A stretch of 64,000 bases of DNA from Amphiura filiformis (GCF_039555335.1 NC_092636.1:60639991-60703990), one strand, 5' to 3'; shown: positions 42,814 to 54,580, counted from the stretch's first letter. Made by a program: numbers and translations. The notes: generated by a model from the sequence alone, not told the origin.

Positions 42814-43836
42814 CAGGGTGTCCCAGAAAAAAATTACCGGGCGAATGAATTTGAACGTAAGTCGAGAAATAGACATCCGAATCCAAAAATCTAAACATCA
42901 GCATGCAGCCCATCTTATTTTGCATCTTATACGCCAATTATATTGGAATCGGTTGAATGATTGTAAAGAAATGAGCGATTACATAACGCATGCGTCAATT
43001 CACTTCATTCCAAGTTTGAAGAAAGATCATTCAACACAATGTGCACTTGTGGTTACCTGTCAATGGGCTTCATTTTTGGTCTGTGAAATCATTTCGTTCT
43101 TTTTAAACAATCTGTTCAAATCTGAACAATTAGGTTTTGTTTAAATTTGAAAATCTGCACGTTATTGGAAATGAAATGCTTGGTTTTTGTACATATCTTT
43201 TTTGTTAATGTTGATGTTTAAGAATTATTGCATAAAGAATTCCAGCTGGCTTAAAACAATTCTCACACACATCAATGTTTTTGGAATGTTTCCAAGAAAT
43301 TGTAATGCAAAGTTTAAATCTTTTAAAACTTTAACATTAATGTTGCATGATATCAAAAATGACACTTAGCTGTAAGCATTTTGATCATTGTCATTCTTGG
43401 CATTTCTTTGGAAAGTTAAAATATAACATATTTGCACAACCTAAAGAATTAAAGTTGGAAAGCTTCCAATTGCAGAAATCAAAGTTTTCTCGGACAAACT
43501 TTTATTAATTTTCAGTGAAAGCATGAATAACATAACACCGTGGGATTACAAAATAGATAATGTGGACTAAATTTAATGAGATACACAAACTTTATGAAGC
43601 GGTGAGCGTGTATGAAAAAAGCGCCTGTTGATTAAACTTGGAATGAACTACATTGATGCGTGCATTATGTAATCGTAAATTTCTTCGCAACCATTCAACC
43701 GAATCAAATAAAATGTTCGCATGAGATGCACAATAAAATAGGATATGCGCTACTTTTTTAATGTTTTGATTCTGATGTCTATTTCTCGACTTACGTTCAA
43801 TTTTATTCACTCTGTAATTTTTTATGGGACACCCTG
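42814..43836. mobile_element. Mariner-type non-autonomous element with long inverted repeats
   Basis: CAGGGTGTCCCAGAAAAAAA at the left and its complement TTATGGGACACCCTG at the right, with TA at both borders. The arms extend about 200 bp (CGTAAGTCGAGAAATAGACAT is shared). 1,023 bp. Open frames at both ends are mirror images of the arms, and no transposase is seen. Confidence 0.82.
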
Positions 43837-43839
43837 TAT

Positions 43840-44900
43840 GTCATACAAAAACAGAATTTGCACACAAAACAATAAGAGCTGCCTAGGAAATGGAATATTA
43901 CTGATAAATATATAAAGATAGCAAAATCAGTAAACCAGTTTAAGTTACAAATAAAGAAAAGTCTAATAAAAAAATTACATATAATATTTAGGCATTATTT
44001 AATGACCTCACCCATCCCCACCCATCTCCACCCCAACTATCAATTTCTTGTGTGAACTGTGGAATGTCTATTTATTGAAATGTTATAAATATTTACATTG
44101 GTTCTTTCTTTGCATGTTCTTCTCCTCATTCTTTTTTCTTTTAATGTTGTAAGTGTAAAGGGGTGCTCGCTTCAGGCCTTTTGAGCATCTCCTCATTCAA
44201 ATGTTTTGTTTTTTATATATATTTTGTATGTTGATTTGAATGAAAATAAAATGATGATGTATGTGTATCATGTATGTATACAAAAAGTCCCAAAATTTCA
44301 GAATCAGGTTTTTTACAGATTTTTGGACAAAAAAGGTCCATATTTTAGGAAGAAAGTCCACTTTTCACAAAATTGCCCCCCCTGGAAAAAAGTCCACTTT
44401 TTCAAAATCAGCACCCCCCAAATGAAATCCTGTGTACGGGCCTGCCTTTATCAAATGCAATTTACAGTTTTAAAAGTCAAAAAACTTATCTATTTTTAGC
44501 ATGACTTCAGGTTCAGTTATCCAGGGCCATCATGTGCGCTTCTCATTGTAAAGTGTATATTATTTTGAGTCAAAAACATGTTACTTTTCACATAGAAAGG
44601 TTTGGATATGAAATTCAATGTCAAATACAAAGTCTGTACCAGGCTTAACGGTTGTATAAAGGGTATCATAGAATAAATTGACCTCTGACCCAACTTAAAC
44701 AATCTAAAGATGAAAGGTCGACCATGAACAATAAAGGTGTATGTTGTTCAACAAAATCTTATTTATTAATTAAAATCCTTTGTTCAGGGAGTACAAACTC
44801 ATTTCTGAGACTTATGCACATTTATACTATACAGATTACATACAAAAATTAACAATATTGTACTTTCTTTTCAAAATTAAACATTCATGTACGGTATTTG
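43840..44900. other. No gene seen
   Basis: AT-rich DNA with scattered short frames. Small repeat fragments with runs such as AAAAAAGTCCAC near 44330-44400 look like decayed element ends. Confidence 0.5.
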
Positions 44901-44903
44901 TGT

Positions 44904-45156
44904 CACGATCTGGTCCATGGAAATGGAATGGAATTTTTTTAAATTGAGTAACTCTAATTATTACCTTCTCTTCAAGCATTATGCTATCATATACTGAAAA
45001 CACAAAAGGTCTAGAATACTTGGTCCTTTTAAGTTATGAAGTGTTGTGACATGTATTTTCTTATGTATTTTAATGTTTTTTTACTCCATATTTTTGCCTT
45101 TATCTCTATTAAACATTTGCTGCCTTTAGCATCCATGGACCAGATTGTGTCACATT
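44904..45156. mobile_element. Palindromic MITE, GATCTGGTCCATGG family, copy 3
   Basis: Left TGTCACGATCTGGTCCATGG, right CATGGACCAGATTGTGTCAC. More diverged than copy 2. Confidence 0.72.
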
Positions 45157-45523
45157 TTACATATTTGCAACAGTGTTTTTGAACTGACTGTGTATTTTAA
45201 CAATGTAAAACGTATCTTCCATATATAGCAAAGTAAATATTCATTGCCCAATTACGTGTTATATATTTTGAATACAAAAAACTATTGTTTCTGTAAACCA
45301 GAGAGTCACTCAAGGCTTGGAATAAACATATGCAGGGCTCAAAATAAGGAGTGTCCTCGCTTCAAATACCCCCAAAAGTAGGAGAGCCGAGGACCTGCAA
45401 CTTTTCTAATGAAAGGGTCCCAAGGACCCCTAAATATCTAAGCAAGGACAGTACACTGAGTGCAGTATGGACTACATTTGTTGTTCCAATAGCTAATAAG
45501 ACTTAAAGAATTTAATAAGAACT

Positions 45524-45891
45524 TAGGTGGTACTACACCCCTGATAAATTTTGTGACTAATTTTGCATTTTTCTCAAAAAATAACTACTGGTCACAAAGT
45601 TTATATATTATAGGGGCAATCCAATTACTTCATTGAAATTTCAGTGATTCAAGACAAGTGGTTAATTATATAATGTTAAGAATTGAATGGGGTATATTCT
45701 AGCGGTACCTCTTTTCTTATCATAAATCATGTCCCCTTATCTTGAGTCACTGAAAATCCAGTGTAGTAACTGGATTCCTTGCCCCTATAATATACATAAC
45801 TTTTGTTACCAGTGCATTATTATTTTTTGAGAAAAATACAAAAATAGTCACAAATATATCAAGGAGTGTAGTACCATGACTACCACCTTAA
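45524..45891. mobile_element. Second copy of the TTAA MITE seen at 4796-5160
   Basis: Shares GGTACTACACCCCTGATAAA, TAGCGGTACCTCTTTTCTTA and TTGCCCCTATAATATACATA with the first copy. It ends in CCACCTTAA; the left TTAA has decayed to TTAG. Confidence 0.78.
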
Positions 45892-46074
45892 ATAAAAACT
45901 CAAAAAAATTGTTCATCCTATATATTTATTACTATCAAAAGTTTGGAATACATGATAAAATTACTTTATTTAGTTGGAATAGTTCAAAATTCACAGTTAT
46001 CCTAAAGTTGATGTTGATTTGCAAGCCTTATAGAAAATGTCACAATGATGTGGACCAATGTAACATTAACAAAG

Positions 46075-46291
46075 CAGTGGCATAACTAGGGGTCAATTGG
46101 GGGCGGGGCAACGTGCCCCGGGCGCTACCACTAGGTGGCCCCAAATCGGCCTCACTTAAAATTGGTCTCACTTAAAAAAATTTGAACCGATGCCATTCCC
46201 ACACCCCCACATTTAAGATATTCTCAGGTGGGGGGTAGGGCGCCAATTTTGTTTCTTGCCCCGGGCGCTACCAACCCTAGTTACGCCACTG
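46075..46291. mobile_element. hAT-type MITE, 217 bp
   Basis: Ends CAGTGGCATAACTAGGG and CCCTAGTTACGCCACTG, flanked by a perfect 8-bp duplication TAACAAAG (46067-46074, 46292-46299). Interior GCCCCGGGCGCTACC occurs in both orientations. Confidence 0.88.
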
Positions 46292-46299
46292 TAACAAAG

Positions 46300-47354
46300 G
46301 GATCATTTTCACAAATTCTTTGGTCCCATTTACATGGCTGGCATCACCATGGGAGACCAACCAAGACCCATATGGAAAACTTTGGTGCATCTGCTCACGC
46401 CACTTTCAAAAAAGGTCTTTTTAACACAGGAAATTTTATTAAAAAGTCAACTTTTCTACCTATCTTTAACCACTACAGGAAAATGAAAAATGTTTTTAAA
46501 TATCTTCCCTCGGTTTTAAAAACCTTGATACATCTACTTTCAAATAATATAAATTATAAATTCATTTAGTTTTGGGAAAAGGTGGCACTTTTTAATTAAA
46601 AAGTTGTACGTTTTTCGATTTTCAATGGGAAATGAGACATTTTTCAAGTTTTTTGAGCAAATTATTTGATAAATAATTTCAAAACATTTCACTGGAACAT
46701 GCTACAATTTTTCTTTTTTCGTTGCAATAAACACTTGAGAAATTTATCTTTATGATGATATAAAATTCATGTTTATTAGTTGATAGCAAAAGGTGGCACT
46801 TTTTGATCCAAAATGATAATAAATATCACCAAAACTCATTTTTTCGCTGTGCAGGGGAATTCATAACAATGGAAATCAATCAACCATAACGAGCGAGCAA
46901 TGGGAAATACAATGGGTTTTCCCATGCTTGTCTAATACAAGGTCGTGCAGTAAATTAATGTTGCTTTTCATGCTACCACTTTTCTGCTCATATTGTGGCC
47001 AAACTTTTTCATACGCATGACAACCCCCCCGGCTCACCACCACCTAATCTGGATCTGGATCTGGACGTTATCCTCTGAATAAACGGGTACCCGCATCGCA
47101 TCAGAGTTGGTACAAACCAATGACCTGGATTTGTCGAAATTTGAGGTAGTCCCTAATGGCGGTCTTGAAGTTTTTGTAGTCTGGTATGTCTAATATGTCG
47201 TGGGGCAGTCCGTTCCAGTGTGGAATTGTCCATGGAAAAAAGCTATAAAAAGCTAATAAATGTTGTGTTGGCTCTTTAAAAAAATACAGTAGCTCTCAGA
47301 GTTATTCAGGACCTGGACTTAATTCACATTATTTTGTCAGCAAAAGTCGATTCT
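46300..47354. other. 3' flank of the 2H gene; no other gene seen
   Basis: Likely contains the 3' UTR of the minus-strand gene; a complement of AATAAA is present near 46771. AAAGGTGGCACTTTTT occurs twice (near 46579 and 46789). Confidence 0.45.
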
Positions 47355-48073
47355 CTACTTTTTGTCAGTCTGAACAATCGGAGTATATTCAGCCATTGAT
47401 GAAAATGATGAAACTACTGGAGGATTCAGGGTGAACCTGTCTGGGAGTATTTGCTCCAATTTATCTAATTCCAATTCAAATTCAGCTTGTTCTTCAATTG
47501 TCAGATCCTGAAAATTTGAATAAAAATAGCCGAGCGAAATGTGCAGAGGATGATAAATGTATATTTTGCTGAACACTTCATTTGCCTCTAATCTTGCAGC
47601 ATCAAACTTCTTTATTAGTTCTGTGTCGTCCATTGATACACGTATGGAAATTCCAGACGTCCCTGGATTTATATGTTTTGTTTCAACTGTAAAAGGCTTG
47701 TTTCCAGTTTTATCCCAAACTTGTTGGGCCGATTTCATGATTGGGTACACATCCTCTGTCGCGATGCATTTTTTGTGACTAGCAGTCCGAGTTTGATCCC
47801 CATCTAGCCAATCTTGAACAACTTTGATTGGTGGTCTTGAATTAGTGTAGATGTCATAGGTCGTCATGTGATATGATGTATAAGGCAAAGGGGATATGCA
47901 CTTTCTTAAAATGTGATTATTTTCGATGAATTCTTCTAAATACTTCAGTGTTTCAATGTTGTGACACATACTGACGGTTGTGAACCCACAGAATTGCTGA
48001 TACACCCCTTCATAGTTGATCTTTTCAACGCGAATCTTAGTCGACTGCAGCTTGGGGTCAGGATTTTGATGTG
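47355..48073 (-). CDS. 2H gene terminal exon, copy A
   Basis: Follows ATTTTAATTTCAG in phase 1 and encodes 238 codons to TAG. It carries both catalytic motifs; the second is H-I-S rather than H-I-T, a permitted Ser/Thr change in the superfamily. Confidence 0.85.
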
Positions 48074-50821
48074 CTGAAATTAAAATAATGTGAAAATGTA
48101 ATCTGGCTATATTCAGGGATGTCAACTTTTTGGAATTGCTTGGCATGAGACAGAAGCGTACCGGCATTTGCCGACTCCAATATTCATTTTGACCGATGAT
48201 TATTTGAGCCACGGCGCTCAAGACTGTGAAAACAGGGGGGGGGGATTTGTATGAACAACAAATTATTCATGACGATGCGTGAGATTTTACTCATTTTTCA
48301 GTGAGATCAAAGTTGATACAACCCGGGGATACAACATCGAAGTTTCAACCTAAAAGTCCATTTGCAATACAGCCTGTCTCAAAAAAAATTGTGCAAGTGA
48401 AAAGCGCCCTCTATGGCAATTAGAAAATACCGTTGTGACATGATGCTTACATCAACGTCAAGGGCGTAATCATAGCTCTCAAATACCGTTTACTTTGTTC
48501 AATTTGCTTGTTTTAATCTCGAGATATGTTTAGTTACCAACGAAAGGCTAAAATCACAATTGTGCCACTTTTACTAGGGAATATCAAGAGGACTGTACTT
48601 GCATCAAGTTTATTAAGAGTTCCTTCGTGAAATCAAAAGAACGCATCAATTATACAACAACAAAGATAGTTTTTACTGTTTTTACCGTTTTCTCATGATA
48701 CAGGTATTATTTTTCCACTTAAAACAGATTAAAAGAGAAACAGATCACATTCTGCTGTAAAATTAAATACAAAAAGTCATGTGCATGTCAATGATTTTAT
48801 CATGGTAAATACTGTTTTCTTTGTCACTCAGGACATGTTAAAAGACAAACAAATATTGCAAACTTATAGGTTAATGAGCGTGTATTACTTATTGGGAGAG
48901 AAATAAGACAAAATAATGCATGCTGGCGCTGATATTGATGCGCCTTATTCACGAGCCCCAAGGGGAGTGCATTAGACGCATCAACATCACCTATCATTGA
49001 TTTACATGTGCAGCCCCCTTCCCTAGTAAAAGTGGCACAATTGTGATTTTACCATTTCGTTGTTAACTAAACATATCTCGAGATTAAAACAAGCAAATTG
49101 AACAGAACAAACAACATTTGAGAGCTAAGACTGCGCCCATGACGTTGATGTAAGCACCATGTCACAACGGTATTTTCTAATTACCATAGAGGGCGCTTTT
49201 TACTTGCACAATTTTTTTTGAGACAGGCTGTACAATGTGATTTCAACCTGATCTCGACAGGTATGCCCCGCTGGGTATTGTTTAGCAACAACAGCACATA
49301 CCGTAAACGTTCGCCTAATGGCGCACCTGGACTCCTTTGCCTTGGGGTCAATTTCATGTACAAATAGAGATGATCCCTCCTCTAAAAATCCAAAAAAGAA
49401 TGAAGGGTATGTTTCCTTATTTTTATGGGATTTTTATGGGAGGGCACTTTTAGTTTGTGCATAAAATTCCAGTTATGTCAATGGAGCCCATAGCGCCATT
49501 AGGCGAACGTTTACGGTATTGGTAACACATAAATCTTTTATATGACTCTTGTAATTTGCCAACAATCCAATGGTTTTGAATTGGGGGTGTCACCCCCCCT
49601 AGCGATGGCCCTGCCCCTGGAGCTTCCAGGGGCTTTTGCCCCCTGGACCCCCAACAGGGACTTCGCCCGTGGACCCCACCGCGCCGGGGCCCTTATGCAG
49701 CCCTGGACCCCACGCCGCACCGTGAAGCTCAAGCGCATTGCACGCTTTTATTTCAAACTTTTACCCCTGCTTCTTACAACTGAAGTTTACATTATCACAC
49801 CCCCTTGAAAATTTCCTGCATACCCCACTACTAGTTTGCAAGGCAAACTAAGGGGCTGTGCAATAATTATTGGTCTGGGGGGTAAAATTTCTGAATGGGC
49901 CGCCAAAAATTGCTTGCCCCCCTCAGCCTGCCAAAATCGCTTGTCCCCCTCAGCCTGCCAAAATCGCTTGCCCCCCCCCCTCTTGGCCCGCCAAAAAATC
50001 TTTGCTCCCCCTTGCACATGCCAAATTTCTGGGATCTCAATTTGCTAGCCTTATATGGTCTAGATATATGTTGTGAGCGCAGCGAGCAGGAAAAATTTGC
50101 ATATTAAAGCGTTTCCGTACTGTTTTCCCAAGCCTTTTTAGAGCGTTTTATTTAAAATGCGCCCCATGCATGAATGTGTGCCAAAAATCGCTTGCCCCCC
50201 CCTCTTGGTTGGCCAAATTTCTTGCCCCCCAACTTTACCCTCCCCAGGGCTCATAATTATTGCACAGCCCCTAAAAACAATGGGCAAAACAGATGTGTCA
50301 TTTATCGGTATGACATTTTCGGTTTTCGTTATTGATGCTGCCTATAAGAGTGCAGGTTCCTTGTAAGTACGTCACTGTCACCATTTTATATGATAAGGGA
50401 CCATTCACAACCACTTGTAAGGGGGGGCCTGATGCAAAAAAATTTCATCACGAAAATTTTTCGGGGCCCCCATTTACAGACCTCAAAAAATTCAGGGCCC
50501 CCCTTTTGACATGAAAATTATGGGTCAACCCCATAGAAAAGCATATAAACTTAATTTTTCCAGGAAAATTTGTGGTCATTTTTTTCAGGGCCCCCCTCCT
50601 TTTTGCATCAGCCCCCCCTTACAAGTGTTTGTGAATGGTCCCTATTAAATATGACTTGATTTACCTGATTTTTCTGGTACTGGTCGTAACCATTGCTGCA
50701 ACCGAGATTTTTCTCCTCTAATGAATAGGATGTAGAGTGCACAAAACACTATGAAAGCTAGAACCAAGAAAGTTGCAATAGGCCTATACCGTCTTGTTCG
50801 TCTTGTCGATGATGATGCCAT
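47355..50821 (-). CDS. Membrane-anchored 2H phosphoesterase-like protein, 291 residues
   Basis: Two exons, 50821-50665 and 48073-47355, joined in phase 1. Residues 1-12 are basic (STRRTRRYR), residues ~13-34 form one hydrophobic segment (IATFLVLAFIVFCALYILF), and a cytosolic-N signal-anchor topology is predicted. The rest is a 2H-type domain: motif 1 YHMTTYD with His121/Thr123 and motif 2 LHISLGY with His230/Ser232, about 109 residues apart as expected for the family. 2H enzymes hydrolyse cyclic phosphodiesters or 2'-5' linkages; the substrate here is unknown. A very similar domain exon lies at 40788-41500. The family call rests on motif reading by eye. Confidence 0.82.
48370..49230. mobile_element. 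TA-flanked element with ~205-bp inverted repeats, in 2H gene intron
   Basis: Starts CAGCCTGTCTCAAAAAAAAT and ends with the complement, TA at both borders. The arms match for ~205 bp (AGCGCCCTCTA, CTCGAGATATGTTTAGTTA, AGTGGCACAATTGTGATTTT). Mariner-like by ends and TA target. No transposase. 861 bp. Confidence 0.82.
49853..50272. mobile_element. GGGCTGTGCAATAATTAT element, C-rich interior
   Basis: Left GGGGCTGTGCAATAATTATT, right GGCTCATAATTATTGCACAGCCCC. The interior repeats GCCTGCCAAAATCGCTTGCC. Apparent Pro-rich frames here are repeat translation. Confidence 0.75.
50396..50643. mobile_element. MITE with GGGACCATTCACAA ends
   Basis: Left AGGGACCATTCACAACCACTT and right AAGTGTTTGTGAATGGTCCCT, then inner GGGGGGGC. 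It lies directly 3' of exon 1 in the 2H gene intron, ending 22 bp from the donor. Confidence 0.78.
50665..50821 (-). CDS. 2H gene exon 1, signal anchor
   Basis: Starts at the ATG complementary to 50819-50821 (MASSSTRRTRRYRP) and encodes the basic flank, membrane segment and short stem (GEKSRLQQWLRPVPEKS). The donor is CAG|GTAAAT in phase 1. Both terminal exons, at 48073 and 41500, begin in the matching phase. Confidence 0.82.
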
Positions 50822-51245
50822 TATGAAAATTTGTTGTGGTCGAATTCACACCATAATTTAGGTAACATAGGCGTGCCACAGTATGAGTATGGAGACAACG
50901 GTCAACAAATGTGTAGTACAAATCCCGGGGTACTGATCGGTATCGGTATGTACAAATTGACATTTTCCGACTTGAAATAACATGTCAGTCTGCTGCAGCG
51001 ATTTGCATTGCAATCAAAACTGAGCTGACCGTGGTCAATAATGGGGAATTCCCTAGTCCCTGCCGATGCCGAAAGTTACGTTGCAGGCTACGTTGCATTG
51101 TATTGACCCACAGTGGTATCATTGACCTTAGACAGGATTTGATGCAGATGTCGTCAACCAACAGTGCTCCTTGACCATAAATATTGATTTTACCTCACAG
51201 CGGCGCTAATTTGTGGCATTCTCTGGTATGAGCGTTTGGAGAGTG
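50822..51245. promoter_or_regulatory. Upstream region of the 2H gene
   Basis: Unique-looking sequence 5' of the minus-strand start codon that should hold its promoter. No TATA box or convincing binding-site cluster was recognised. Confidence 0.3.
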
Positions 51246-51897
51246 TTTTTATGGGACCTGAGAGCATAATATCAGCATATCAGACATATCAAATTGCATT
51301 CTGAGTACGAAGAATGTCATTCTGATATTTTAAAAATAGGCCTAATTTTGATTTTTTTTTTTTTAATTTGCGATATAGGCCTAATACAAATTTTATGACA
51401 AATACAGGGTGTAACAATAAAATTTGTACAATTGCATTTTGACTTCTCATGAAAAAACTAAAAGAGTAAGGGCACAAATGTTATATGCAATAGAATCAGT
51501 AATATCTTGGCTAAAAGAAGACGTTTAGTTGGTTTCTTTACTAGCTTTGGTTCAAAAGTTATGTCCGATTAATTAAATCGTCCAGAAAACGTGTTGGGCC
51601 ACTTTTGCCATGTTAGTGTATATCAAGTTTGAACCGCGTAGATTGTGCTTATCGTGCATTAAACATCAAAGAACTGACACAAAAGAATTATAAGTGGCGT
51701 TTCGTCATATAATTAACATGAACTTAATAATAATATGATATTTCTTTAAAATCTATAAATAAAGTCATGAAATTTCTTTCAAATTATCTTATAAATAAAG
51801 TAATTTCTCATATCCCTGAGATATCATTGGTAAAACTGAGAACAGTTTTTGCACCCATAAGTACAAAACAATAAAATTTTGACATAAAGTTCAGCTG

Positions 51898-53346
51898 CAC
51901 ACTTAAAACTACGGGGTCAAAAAATGACCCAAACGGGGTCATTTTTGACCCCAGCATAGTTATCAACTAAACACCATACCACTAACGGGGTCATTTTGAC
52001 CCCATTGGTCGGGGTCATTGCAATGACTACGTATTTGGGTCAAATAGTAACCCCATTGGGGTCAAAATATTACCACATTTCGGGGTCAAATGAAATGACC
52101 CCTTCAAAAGGGTTGCCTTATTGGGTTACTTAATGACCTCATTTCGGGGTCAAATGAAATGACCCATTTGAAAGGGTTGTTTTATAGGGTTACTCAATAA
52201 CCACATTTAGGGGTTGTTTGGATTTTTTAGTAGGCCTATGGTCATGCTGGTCCCACCAGGACATAAGTGTGTTTCTGCACAGAGAAAGCATTACATAAAC
52301 AGCAAACTGCAAAATGCATCTGTGTATCACACTCACACACAGTCAGTCATCGCCTATGACAGTTCACGTATTATAAGCTTACATGATACCCGGGGGGACC
52401 ACTCACATAAATGGTCTGTACGCATGCGTGACCAAAAACAAGTAAAAAGGGGTGGTTTTTTTTAGGCAAGGCAAGTTACGCGTGTGACGCATTTAGGGTC
52501 TAAAAAACACTGATTTTCAAGAATAGGGGTAGTTTTCTGAAACTGAACAACTTGTTTAGGGTACCTTTTCAAATTTTGGGTAATTACGAGTCCAAAAAGG
52601 GTACATTTTTTAATTTTTACTACCCAAAAACTCTTTAGGGGCTAAATTCTATTAAATTACCTTTATTAAGGGGCTAAATTTACTGGTAGGGTAAAACTCG
52701 TTTAGGGGGTGTTTCAAAAAAATTTGGTCACGCATGCGTACACTATCATACTTGAGTGGCCCCCCTGGGACATGATATAAGCTTAACAACAACTAACTAC
52801 TGCAGCCAAGACACCAGCCACGACAGCATGAAATTGGAATGAATCTGCGTGCATAGACAAGGGTCTATGCATCCTTGCAGTCTCACTTTTCAACTAACTT
52901 TTCATATTCCATCATGCAGACAAGCACACACGACAATCCGCTGAGCTGCACAATCAGAACAAATATGGCGCTGATGTGACCACGTGAGCCGATGCACACC
53001 GTGTGTGCAAATAGTTCCGAAATGCAAGTCATTATAAAGTTGACAAATTGGGTAACTTCGGTCAAAAAATGAGTTTTATTTATTAATCAACAAACATTAA
53101 TTGCAGCTCATGTTTAAACTCATTTATGAATTGAGATTTTCAAAGCGGAAGATTGAAACTGATATCAATGCGCGACGGTATCGGCAAAATGACCACTAAG
53201 TTTTTGACCACGTTCGTCGTGGCTAAAATGACCTCGTGAATGTGGTCAAATTAAAACAGTACAACCCCCTTGAAGGGTCAAAACAACCCCAAACGTGGTC
53301 AATTCAAAATGACCACGGAAAATATAACCCCGTAGTTTTTAGTGTG
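51898..53346. mobile_element. Element with CACACTTAAAACTACGGGGT ends
   Basis: Left CACACTTAAAACTACGGGGT, right CCCCGTAGTTTTTAGTGTG. Subterminal regions repeat GGGGTCATTTTGACCCC-like and GTGGTCAATT motifs. Target duplication unclear, borders approximate. It contains the element at 52389-52769. Confidence 0.68.
52389..52769. mobile_element. MITE, 381 bp, perfect 8-bp target duplication
   Basis: Ends CCCGGGGGGACCACTCA and TGAGTGGCCCCCCTGGG, flanked by ACATGATA at 52381-52388 and 52770-52777. Inner arms share GTACGCATGCGTGACC. An 8-bp duplication suggests hAT or a similar class. Confidence 0.85.
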
Positions 53347-53409
53347 TGGGCATCTAGCTGTTCTGGGGCAACCACTATTGCCAGCATTTCTGTTAACAAA
53401 TTTTACATA

Positions 53410-54226
53410 GGGTAGGTGCAGGTAATATGGGACAGCAGGTAATATGGGACACCTGTTTTCATTTTAACAAAAAGTAGCTTAGAGAAGGTAAACACTTTAA
53501 GTTGATTTGTTAAGTGTTTAGAGACATCAATTGTGCTTCTAGAAATGCAGTTTTGGAGTCTGTGTATCAAACTCTTGGAAATCAATGCCAAAAAGAGTGA
53601 AATTGCCCAAAAAATTATGTCGTTTTTTTGTCCTGATATAAAATCAATGATGTCACATTTTATGATTGTGTATCCAAAAACTCTGGTACTGAGGGGGCAT
53701 TTGTCATTTTTTATGATCTTTAGGTGATGGGTTAAGCTTATCAGCAGGTAAAATTCCACTGACAAGTGGCACTTTCCTTTTATAAATGATTATTTTCTCT
53801 GATTTTCAACTGAATGGGTGCAGGTAATATGGGACACGTAGGAAATTGTGTGCATTGTCAATGCGAAAAGCAAAACTATTTAGAAAATTGAATTTTCTTG
53901 TAGAAATTTGCATTTAACATTCAAAATCATGTAACAAAAATGTTTTTAGAACAAAAGAGTGATTTTCTGAACTTTTGATTTTCACCATAGAGATAACACA
54001 GTGTCCCATATTACCTGCACATGCAGGTAATATGGGACACTTGACGATGACGTCATTTTGACGTCATAGCGTCCAAACAAACATAAAAACAAGGTAACAT
54101 TGCCTGTTTTATTAATCTTAAAGGACAGGTTGTTCATCATAACAATCTCTTGTGGGCATATCTTCTTTAGTTTTTATGCAAATAAGCTAAACGTCCTTAA
54201 TGGTCCCATATTACCTGCAGGTACCC
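53410..54226. mobile_element. 817-bp element with GGTAATATGGGAC repeats, TA target
   Basis: Left GGGTAGGTGCAGGTAATATG, right CATATTACCTGCAGGTACCC, TA at both borders. CAGGTAATATGGGACAC recurs internally (near 53437, 53820 and 54025). The adjacent 191-bp tandem copy retains the empty site (TTTTACATACTTCTCATAG), proving the borders. Confidence 0.85.
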
Positions 54227-54228
54227 TA

Positions 54229-54580
54229 CTTCTCATAGTTATTATGTAATTGTGTGCCTTGAAGGAAGACGTGAGTTTGGAAAATGAGCTATAAACAATC
54301 TTATGGTTTCTGCTTGAATCCATGTGCTACCGAATGTCACAACCATAAAAATACGCTCTTCCAGTGTGAATTGGGGCAACCACTATATTGCCAGCATTTC
54401 TGTTAACAAATTTTACATACTTCTCATAGTTATTATGTAATTGTGTGCCTTGAAGGAAGACGTGAGTTTGGAAAATGAGCTATAAACAATCTTATGGTTT
54501 CTGCTTGAATCCATGTGCTACCGAATGTCACAACCATAAAAATACGCTCTTCCAGTGTGAATTGGGGCTGAAGGTGTTGA
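54229..54580. repeat. 191-bp tandem duplication holding an empty insertion site
   Basis: CTTCTCATAGTTATTATGTA begins at 54229 and again at 54420. The segment GGGGCAACCACTAT to TTTTACATA at its end also lies left of the 53410 element, showing that the element split one copy. Confidence 0.85.

Noticed and set aside
42770-43144. 124-codon plus-strand frame at a mariner-type end
   Set aside because: Its sequence is the element's terminal arm and is mirrored at the other end; it is not a transposase.
49542-50107. Pro-rich open frames in all three plus frames
   Set aside because: They come from GCCCCCC-type repeats of a mobile element, equally open on several frames.
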